Part shown: positions 6,649 to 12,452 of the stretch, in pieces
Position numbering within the stretch: position 1 is the stretch's first letter
Layout: each line of letters begins with the position of its first letter
NCBI GenBank assembly: GCA_028822575.1
Contig: JAPKDN010000042.1
Location: 1 to 12,452 of the forward strand
Reading direction: 5' to 3'
Length of the DNA stretch: 12,452 nucleotides
From: Alphaproteobacteria bacterium
GTDB taxonomy: Bacteria; Pseudomonadota; Alphaproteobacteria; Thalassobaculales; Thalassobaculaceae
The notes under the pieces: generated by a model
Told to the model about the DNA's origin: nothing
The model's database searches: none
What the model saw: only the letters and a program-made list of their open reading frames with translations
Program-made: the position numbers and the translations under genes

Positions 6649-7785
6649 GTGGAGCCGCGAGTGCCGGTCTCGTCCACTCATCCGACCGGGATGGAAATCG
6701 ACACCTCGGCGTTGACCGGCAATCTGGCGGAGATCAGGCGCCGAGCTCGTCCGGGCGTGAAAGTGATCGCGTCGGTCAAGGCGAACGCCTATGGCCACGG
6801 CATTGTTCCGGTCGCGAAAGCCTTGGAGAAAGCCGGGGTGGAGATGTTGGCGACCGGCTCCTTCGTCGAGGCCAGCGCGCTCCGTGCCGCTGGAGTCAAA
6901 TCACCGGTACTCATGCTCGCGGGCGCTTTGCCCGAAGGGCTGGAGGAGATCGTCGGCGCGGGGTTCATACCAACGATTTATGACAGGGTAGGAGCCCGCG
7001 CGGCGGCCGCGGCCGGGAAGGGGCGTTCCGTCCCGGTGTTCGTGAAAGTCGATTGTGGCATGGGACGACTTGGTGTTGGCCTCGGGGACGCACCCGCCTT
7101 GGTCGAGGAAATCGCGGCTCTCGACGGCATCCATATCGAAGGCGTCTATACGCATTTGTCGTTCAAGAACGCCGAGGGCATGGCCTATGCCAAGCAACGG
7201 CTATCGCTGTTCTATGATCTGTTACGGGATTTAGCCACCCGCGGGCACGCGTTTGCCTATACCCAGGCGCTGGCGAGCTCGGCGCTCATGGTTGGTTGGG
7301 TCGACGAATGCAATGCCATATGCCCCGGGCACGTGCTTTACGGAATGCCCTCGGTCGGATCCGATCTGGCCCCGATTGAAGGGTTCCGGCCGGTTCTTGG
7401 CGCGGTGAAAAGCCAGGTCATAGACAGCACCGATCATAACGCCGATCCATTGCCAGACGCCGGTGGCTATCACGCCAAGAGACGAGAGCGGCGGACGGTG
7501 GTCGTGCCTTGCGGGCTCAATGACGGTAATCGTTCGGCGATAGACGGGCAGACCGCCGAGGTTCTTTACGCCGGACGCCGACTGAGGGTGCTGGGCGGTT
7601 CACTGGAGCATCTGGTGATTGAGGTGCCCGATGACGTGGAAATCAGCGTTGGCGACACGGTCACGATCGTCGGCGGCGCGGGCGACCAGCGGATCGACAT
7701 CGCCGAATACGCCAAATGGCAAGGCGCTTCCGGCCTTGAATGTATGTTGTCGCTCAGCGCCAGGATGCCGGTGATCGACGGATAA
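6649..7785 (+). CDS. Alanine racemase-fold PLP protein with altered active site
   Basis: A 378-residue fold-type III PLP protein, close to alanine racemase length and domain order: N-terminal TIM barrel (about 15-250) and C-terminal beta domain. SVKANAYGHG (42-51) carries the PLP lysine, Lys44, and Tyr48. KVDCGMGRLG (133-142) supplies the Arg136 equivalent, and VYTHLSF (167-172) the His166 equivalent. Compared with Geobacillus alanine racemase from memory, Arg219 is Cys225 (ICPGHVLYG), the catalytic base Tyr265 falls on Ala271, Tyr284 of GYADG is Leu290 (CGLNDG), Met312-Asp313 become Leu319-Glu320, and Tyr354 is Leu363. PLP binding looks retained, but the normal two-base racemisation of alanine should not work. 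It is therefore probably a neofunctionalised paralogue acting on an amino acid or amine in the operon's pathway. The start is GTG 6649. Confidence 0.85.
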   Translation: MEPRVPVSSTHPTGMEIDTSALTGNLAEIRRRARPGVKVIASVKANAYGHGIVPVAKALEKAGVEMLATGSFVEASALRAAGVKSPVLMLAGALPEGLEEIVGAGFIPTIYDRVGARAAAAAGKGRSVPVFVKVDCGMGRLGVGLGDAPALVEEIAALDGIHIEGVYTHLSFKNAEGMAYAKQRLSLFYDLLRDLATRGHAFAYTQALASSALMVGWVDECNAICPGHVLYGMPSVGSDLAPIEGFRPVLGAVKSQVIDSTDHNADPLPDAGGYHAKRRERRTVVVPCGLNDGNRSAIDGQTAEVLYAGRRLRVLGGSLEHLVIEVPDDVEISVGDTVTIVGGAGDQRIDIAEYAKWQGASGLECMLSLSARMPVIDG

Positions 7786-7856
7786 GTATAAATTGCGGAC
7801 ATGAACCGAGGACTCGCTTCAACACGCGGGGCCAAGACAACTATTGGAGATTATCG
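7786..7856 (+). other. 71-base gap before the hydratase gene
   Basis: This is the widest gap but one within the rightward gene run. It contains an AT-rich start (AAGTATAAATT) and no convincing terminator hairpin or -35/-10 pair, so read-through from the racemase-like gene is more likely than a new promoter. Confidence 0.4.
7846..7850 (+). promoter_or_regulatory. Shine-Dalgarno site GGAGA deciding the hydratase start
   Basis: GGAGA lies 6 bases before ATG 7857. The same frame is open back to 7740, but those residues overlap the racemase-like gene and do not resemble the family. Confidence 0.75.
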
Positions 7857-8621
7857 ATGGCGAACACCCCCGCCCAGGCGCTTTGGAACGCACGCCTTGA
7901 CGCGACCACGATACCGCGCGATTTCGAGGGGCGCCCGACCACCGAGGACGCGGCCTACCAGGTTCAGCGCGAGATGATCACGGCGTCGGGGCTTGAGCCG
8001 TCCGGCTGGAAGATCGGCGCCACGACGGAACCGTTGCTCGCCGTTCTTGATGTGGAGCGCCCGTTCTTGGGACCGGTTTTCGAGGAGTATACCTGGCGCG
8101 ATGGCGACGCGATCCCATTTCAGCCGGGCTTTCGCCTGGAAACCGAGATGACCTTGCGGTTGAAATCCGATCTTCCCTACCGCGTCGAGCCTTATACCCG
8201 CGCCGAGTGTGAGGCTGCGGTCGGCTCGATCTTCACCTCCTTCGAGATCATCCGCTTTCGTTTCGAGGGCGAGGGTGCCGGCGCTAGCTATCGGGCGGTG
8301 GCTGATTGCGGTGTAAACGCCGGAATGGTTCTTGGACCGGAGACCACGGATTGGAGCGGTCTGGATCTGATGCCCCACCCGGTAAGCCTGTCGGTCAATG
8401 GCGAGCACGCGGTCACCGGCGCGCCGATTGACCTGATGTGGGAGCATATCTTCGACGCCGCGGGCTGGACGGCGAACCATTCCTTCATGGAAGGCCGGGG
8501 GTTGCGGGCCGGTGATTATCTTATGACCGGCACCTGCACCGGCATGCGACCTCTGGAACGCGGAGATTCCGTGATGGCGGATTTTGGTTCGATGGGGACG
8601 ATCAGCGCGTCGTTTCCGTGA
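7857..8621 (+). CDS. 2-keto-4-pentenoate hydratase / fumarylacetoacetate hydrolase family protein
   Basis: A 254-residue protein of the MhpD/FAH-C fold, whose members hydrate 2-oxopent-4-enoates, decarboxylate oxalocrotonate-type acids or hydrolyse related diketo acids, usually at the end of ring-degradation pathways. Visible marks are SGWKIGATT (49-57), LETEMTLRL (94-102) with the metal ligands Glu95 and Glu97, the third ligand Glu130 in TSFEII, and Asp150 in VADCGVNAGMVLGP. The C-terminal GLRAGDYLMTGTCTGMRPLERGDSV is the expected end block. The spacing of the three glutamates fits MhpD. It is the last gene of the rightward run and converges on the HyuAB gene with 17 bases between stops. Its position suggests handling of a linear oxo-acid left after ring cleavage. 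Which of hydratase, decarboxylase or hydrolase it is cannot be decided. Confidence 0.88.
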   Translation: MANTPAQALWNARLDATTIPRDFEGRPTTEDAAYQVQREMITASGLEPSGWKIGATTEPLLAVLDVERPFLGPVFEEYTWRDGDAIPFQPGFRLETEMTLRLKSDLPYRVEPYTRAECEAAVGSIFTSFEIIRFRFEGEGAGASYRAVADCGVNAGMVLGPETTDWSGLDLMPHPVSLSVNGEHAVTGAPIDLMWEHIFDAAGWTANHSFMEGRGLRAGDYLMTGTCTGMRPLERGDSVMADFGSMGTISASFP

Positions 8622-8638
8622 GGGACGCGCGCTTCGTC

Positions 8639-11600
8639 TCACGCTGGTCCATATCCGCCACCGCCCGGTGTCGCCAGCACGATACGGCTTCCGGGTTGAA
8701 CCAGATGTTGGGCTTTCGGATCGGCGGGTTTGCCATCGATCTCTAGCCGGCCCGGCGCGCCCTGGCCGCCGCCAGCGATGCCGTTGGCGGGGGCCTTGAT
8801 GCGCTCGGCTAGGAAGGCGACCGCTCCGGGCTTGGAACCGGTATATTCCAACTCCACCTCTTGGCCCGAACCGCCAGTAAATTGACCGGGCCCCCCCGAT
8901 CCCTCGCGCAGGGACCGCCGGATGACGCGGATTGGCAGGCGATGCTCGATTTCCTCGGCGGGCGTGGTCGAGATGTTGGACGGCCAACTGACGCAGGACA
9001 ATCCATCTCCCGAGGCCGAGGCGCCCATGCCGCCATTGTAAAAAAACAACCCGGCGACGGGTGAGCCGTCGGGTCGGCTACCATTGATATTCACGCACCA
9101 GATCGGCGAGCCGGCACCCGCGAGGACCTTGTCCGGCGCTATCCCCGCTAAGGCGTCCATTACCAGGGCGGGGATGTAATGCCCGGTCAGCACGCGGCTG
9201 CCGACCGATGCTGGGTGGAGTGGGTTGACAATGCTGCCCTCGGGCGCGGTCAGGGTGATCGCCCTCAACGCGCCATCATTGTTAGGCAGTTCCGGCGCGA
9301 GGGCTGCCTTGATCGCGTATGAAGACATGGCACGGGTATAACAAAGCGGGCAATTCACCGCCTTGGCGACCTGTTCGGACGACCCGGCGAAATCAATCCG
9401 GACCTCGTCGCCGGCGATCTCCACCGCTACTTTGATCTCGACCGGCGTGTCGGTGAGGCCATCTGTTTCAACTCGTGCGGCATAGTGTCCATCGGGCAGC
9501 GCGGTGATGGCCTGGCGGACCGCAGCCTCGGTTCGTTCCCGCACGACGCTAGATAATTCGCTTAAATCGGTGAGACCATAGGTGGCGATCAACTCGTTGA
9601 TCCGCCGTTCCATGATCGCCAGCGCGCCGAGCTGTGCCTCCAGATCGCCTTCAACCTGATCCGCCATTCGAACGTTCTTGCGCAAGATCGCCATAAGAGT
9701 CTGGTTCGGTACCCCGGCTTCGTGCAGCTTCAGCAGTGGGATTTGCAAGCCTTCTTCATAAATTTCTCTCGGCTCGGGAGAGCGGATCTTGCCACCTATA
9801 TCTGGCGCGTGCGCGGTGCTGGCCGCGAAGCCGACCAGGGTCGATCCACTGAAAAGTGGGCGACAGACCGAGATGTCCGGCAGATGCCCGGTGCCCATAT
9901 GCGGGTCGTTGGTGATCAGCACATCGCCCGGGGTCAAGGTTGCTGGAGGGAAGGCGGTGATGAAATGCTTCACCGTGTCCGGCAGGGTGCCGATAAAGGA
10001 CGGAATGCTGTCGCTTGCCTGGGCGAGTGCAAAACCCTCTGCATCGGTTACGACACATGAAAAGTCATACGATTCCCGCACAACCGTTGAGAAAGCTGAG
10101 CGAAGCAGCGAGGCGGCGGCTTCGTCGACCGCAGCGATCATCCGGTTCCACAGGATTTCGAGATGGATTGGATCATCTAGGCTGGTCGTGGCCGCCTCGC
10201 GTTGGTTATCCGTCGTGTCGATATCGATTATCATGTTCCCGGCGCCATCGATCGTAAGCCGCGCTTTGTCGGGCAGGACTGTGGTCGATTGACCTTCCTC
10301 AATGATCGCCGCACCTGAGAACGTCAGATTTGCCGGCAGGGCGGAGCGGGTATGCACGCGAACGGCGCGTGCGTCCTCCCATCCTGGCAGCCTTACAGGA
10401 CGGACGCGTTCCGGGACCTCGTCCCCGCTGAGCTCGGCAAGGCGTGGCATGAGACCCGCCGGTACGGTGGGCGCTTGCATGGTAATACGCGCAGTCATCA
10501 ATTCCACGGGCACGGAATCCAGTCGACGGCCATAGGCGTGCTCATGCGCTTTGTGGAAAGCCTCGGTGATCGTGGCGGCTGGGTCCGCTTGCTTTAGCGA
10601 CGGGGTGATGTCGACCACCAGCACCGCGCCTTGACCGGCATAGCGTAATTCCGCGAGACGATGCGTGGTGCTCACCGCGTCGCCAGCCGAGGCCGCCACG
10701 ACCTTTCGCGCGTCGTCTTCCAAGGCCACGTAGGATCGATTCAATTCGACGAAACTTAAATCATGGACCCGCGCGCCGACCGCGGCCGTACGATCAGCCC
10801 GCGCCGGCGCCACTGCGAGCCCCAGGGCGGAGGCTACGCCCGCTGCCGGTGGGATGATGACTCTTGAGATGCCTAGCCGTCCGGCGACCGCGCAGGCATG
10901 GACAGGCGCCGCGCCGCCGGTGGCGTAGAGTGTGTAATCGCGAGGGTCCCGACCCTTTTTCGCCAGATGCACCTGTGCCGCCCGCGCCATGGTTTCGCAG
11001 ACCACCTCGTGAATGCCCAACGCGGTGGCCGGGCTGGTCATCTCTAAACTGTTCCCAAGCCGCTCCGCGGCCACGTGGGCGGCGTCCACGTCGATGGTAA
11101 GAGCGCTTGAAGAGAACCCGGCGGGATCGAGGTACCCAAGCAGCATATCGGCATCCGTCACCGTCGGCTCGGTGCCACCTCGTCCATAACAAGCGGGGCC
11201 CGGCACCGCGCTTGCGCTGCGTGGGCCGACCTTAAGCAGACCGAGCTTGTCGCGCCGGGCGATACTGCCGCCTCCGGCGCCAATTTCGACGAGCTCCACC
11301 GTTGTAATATTCACTGGCAAGCCGCTTCCAGGCGCGAACCGACGCTCGCGGGCGGCTTCAAAGCGATAGGCGACCTCGGGCGCGCCATCATCGACGATCG
11401 CGATTTTCGCAGTTGTCCCGCCCATGTCGAAGGCCAGGAGACGGTTCTCGCCGGCTGCCCCGCCGATCAAGGCTGCAGAGAGCGCGCCTGCCGCAGGGCC
11501 CGACTCGAGCAATTGGACGGGTACCCGCCGAGCTTCCTCCACATGGGTCAGGCCTCCGTTAGAGAGCATCAGCATCAACGGCGCGGTAACGCCGGCGCTC

Positions 11601-12304
11601 CGCAGAACTGAGACCAAACCGTCTATATATCGCCCGGCCAGCGGTTTGATGAAAGCGTTAATTACGGCGGTCGAGGTGCGCTCGAACTCCCCGGACTCGC
11701 GGCTAACCTCGGAAGAAAGTGTGACCGACAAGTCTGGGTGGCGGGACCGAATAAGCGCGCCCGCCCGTTCTTCGTGTCGGGAATCGACATGCGCGTTAAT
11801 AAACGCGACCGCTATGGACTCAGCGCCGGCCACGACCAGTTTATCGGCGGCCTCAACAACACCCGCTTCGTCCAATGGGGTAAGTATGGTCCCATTCGCG
11901 GCGATGCGTTCGGCGGTCTCCAAGCGCATCGACCTTTCCACCAGGGGAGAAGGAAAGCTTAGGAATAGATCGTAGATGTCATATTTGCGTTCCCGGCCGA
12001 GTTCCAACGTGTCGCGAAAGCCCTTGGTCGTTATCAAGGCAGTTTTAGCGCCTCGCCGCTCGATCACGGCGTTGCTGAACAAGGTGGTCGCATGAACCAC
12101 GCGGGCGATGGTCGCGCCGCCGCCAATCCCGGGTAGCAACTCGGTGATGCCGTGACCGACGCCGGCTTGCGGGTCGTCCGGGGTCGTCAGGACTTTCGCG
12201 GTTTGGCAAATCCCCGTGGCAAGGTCCAGGGCGACAAGATCGGTGAAGGTGCCGCCGATATCAATTCCGAGAGCGTGGCGTGGCGGAGTGGGAGCGTCTG
12301 GCAT
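8639..12304 (-). CDS. Fused hydantoinase A/B (5-oxoprolinase-type) ATP-dependent cyclic amide hydrolase
   Basis: A 1221-residue protein joining HyuA and HyuB in one chain, as in 5-oxoprolinase. HyuA part (about 1-690): phosphate-binding DIGGTFTD (15-22), HATTLFSNAVIER (71-83), FDMGGTTAKI (292-301), IGAGGGSIA (341-349), PGPACYGRGGTEPTVTDAD (368-386) and ATGGAAPVHA (461-470), an actin-like ATPase fold. HyuB part (about 708-1221): HLEILWNRM (714-722), TNDPHMGTGHLPDI (798-811), STAHAPDIGG (829-838), GDLEAQLGAL (886-895), GGPGQFTGGSGQE (1137-1149) and PGGGGYG (1213-1219). Known relatives hydrolyse 5-oxoproline, hydantoins or N-methylhydantoin with ATP, or carboxylate ketones; the fused layout and length favour cyclic amide hydrolysis. 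The start at 12304 has AAGG 8 bases upstream. It is convergent with the LLM operon, with its own control region. Confidence 0.92.
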   Translation of the reverse strand: MPDAPTPPRHALGIDIGGTFTDLVALDLATGICQTAKVLTTPDDPQAGVGHGITELLPGIGGGATIARVVHATTLFSNAVIERRGAKTALITTKGFRDTLELGRERKYDIYDLFLSFPSPLVERSMRLETAERIAANGTILTPLDEAGVVEAADKLVVAGAESIAVAFINAHVDSRHEERAGALIRSRHPDLSVTLSSEVSRESGEFERTSTAVINAFIKPLAGRYIDGLVSVLRSAGVTAPLMLMLSNGGLTHVEEARRVPVQLLESGPAAGALSAALIGGAAGENRLLAFDMGGTTAKIAIVDDGAPEVAYRFEAARERRFAPGSGLPVNITTVELVEIGAGGGSIARRDKLGLLKVGPRSASAVPGPACYGRGGTEPTVTDADMLLGYLDPAGFSSSALTIDVDAAHVAAERLGNSLEMTSPATALGIHEVVCETMARAAQVHLAKKGRDPRDYTLYATGGAAPVHACAVAGRLGISRVIIPPAAGVASALGLAVAPARADRTAAVGARVHDLSFVELNRSYVALEDDARKVVAASAGDAVSTTHRLAELRYAGQGAVLVVDITPSLKQADPAATITEAFHKAHEHAYGRRLDSVPVELMTARITMQAPTVPAGLMPRLAELSGDEVPERVRPVRLPGWEDARAVRVHTRSALPANLTFSGAAIIEEGQSTTVLPDKARLTIDGAGNMIIDIDTTDNQREAATTSLDDPIHLEILWNRMIAAVDEAAASLLRSAFSTVVRESYDFSCVVTDAEGFALAQASDSIPSFIGTLPDTVKHFITAFPPATLTPGDVLITNDPHMGTGHLPDISVCRPLFSGSTLVGFAASTAHAPDIGGKIRSPEPREIYEEGLQIPLLKLHEAGVPNQTLMAILRKNVRMADQVEGDLEAQLGALAIMERRINELIATYGLTDLSELSSVVRERTEAAVRQAITALPDGHYAARVETDGLTDTPVEIKVAVEIAGDEVRIDFAGSSEQVAKAVNCPLCYTRAMSSYAIKAALAPELPNNDGALRAITLTAPEGSIVNPLHPASVGSRVLTGHYIPALVMDALAGIAPDKVLAGAGSPIWCVNINGSRPDGSPVAGLFFYNGGMGASASGDGLSCVSWPSNISTTPAEEIEHRLPIRVIRRSLREGSGGPGQFTGGSGQEVELEYTGSKPGAVAFLAERIKAPANGIAGGGQGAPGRLEIDGKPADPKAQHLVQPGSRIVLATPGGGGYGPA

Positions 12305-12367
12305 CGGTTGGACCTTATTTTATGTGACTGTTCCGAGTATGCCTCGGGAAGGCACCCTGGGAGTATG

Positions 12368-12385
12368 TCGCGCACCGGTGCGCGA
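12368..12385. repeat. Perfect 18-bp palindrome TCGCGCACCGGTGCGCGA
   Basis: Two 9-base half-sites meet without a spacer, centred about 72 bases upstream of the HyuAB start codon. It is non-coding and a good candidate operator for a dimeric regulator. Confidence 0.6.
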
Positions 12386-12386
12386 G

Positions 12387-12403
12387 GGAACGATCAAGGT
12401 TCC
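12387..12403. repeat. Inverted repeat GGAAC-N7-GTTCC
   Basis: Five-base perfect arms begin 2 bases beyond the 18-bp palindrome. CGATCA also occurs twice as a direct repeat, at 12391-12396 and 12403-12408, 12 bases apart. It could be a second regulator site, or chance. Confidence 0.3.
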
Positions 12404-12452
12404 GATCACTAGGGGCAACGGGAAAATAGGGTGTGGACGCATTCCCGTGTGG

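Larger units (their letters stand above)
12305..12452 (-). promoter_or_regulatory. Upstream control region of the HyuAB gene
   Basis: These 148 bases precede the HyuAB start on the minus strand and run to the window edge without a supported ORF. They hold a perfect palindrome (12368-12385), GGAAC-N7-GTTCC (12387-12403), an imperfect hairpin TTCCGAG/CTCGGGAA (12331-12350) and two GAGTATG direct repeats (12335-12341, 12361-12367), the latter reading as CATACT, -10-like, on the minus strand. I could not fix a convincing -35/-10 pair. The density of symmetric elements suggests regulated expression. Confidence 0.5.

Noticed and set aside
5962..6798. A 278-codon minus-strand open frame opposite the VOC gene
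   Set aside because: It is fully antisense to a well-supported gene and its composition is Arg/His-rich without motifs.
8622..8638. Possible terminator hairpin GACG...CGTC between the hydratase and HyuAB stops
   Set aside because: The stem is only 4 base pairs and there is no T-run on either strand, so it cannot be supported as an intrinsic terminator.
8888..8894. C-homopolymer in HyuAB as a possible frameshift site
   Set aside because: The reading frame continues through it into the conserved GGPG and C-terminal PGGGGYG motifs, so there is no sign of a frameshift.
7851..8987. A 378-codon minus-strand open frame opposite the hydratase gene and the end of HyuAB
   Set aside because: It conflicts with two motif-rich genes and has no family resemblance or plausible start signal.

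Overview
The window is GC-rich, densely coding bacterial DNA with short gene gaps, clear Shine-Dalgarno sites and few non-coding bases. The family mix (LLM flavin oxidoreductases, a crotonase, Glyoxalase_3-type VOC, M19 dipeptidase, fused hydantoinase/oxoprolinase) resembles accessory catabolic regions of Alphaproteobacteria, perhaps Rhodospirillales-like. That assignment is inference from gene content and composition; no rRNA or tRNA is present to confirm it. No insertion sequence, CRISPR array, tRNA or phage gene was seen.

Layout. (1) Left end, + strand: the C-terminal tail of an M19 membrane dipeptidase, cut by the window edge, then an Old Yellow Enzyme-type flavin oxidoreductase. (2) 1467-2731, - strand: a two-gene unit, GAF-domain protein then HAD-family hydrolase. 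Its stop codon shares the CTAG tetranucleotide with the stop of the OYE gene. (3) 2732-2965: a divergent intergenic region with an inverted repeat and an AT-rich patch. (4) 2966-8621, + strand: six co-directional genes: LLM flavin monooxygenase-like protein, crotonase-family protein, second LLM (F420-type) oxidoreductase, VOC/Glyoxalase_3 protein, alanine-racemase-fold PLP protein, and a 2-keto-4-pentenoate hydratase/FAH-family protein. Gaps are 12, 84, 2, 3 and 71 bases, so it probably works as one operon or two nested units. (5) 8639-12304, - strand: a very large fused HyuA-HyuB hydantoinase/5-oxoprolinase-type protein, convergent with the operon. Its upstream region (12305-12452) carries a perfect 18-bp palindrome and smaller repeats.

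Inferred theme: degradation of a ring-containing, possibly nitrogenous or CoA-linked organic compound. Flavin enzymes would reduce or oxygenate it, the crotonase and hydratase would act on acyl intermediates, and the HyuAB protein would open a cyclic amide with ATP. The substrate cannot be read from sequence. The most unusual protein is the alanine racemase homologue. It keeps the PLP lysine but lacks the arginine and the three tyrosines that define the alanine racemase active site, so the label 'alanine racemase' is probably wrong for it.
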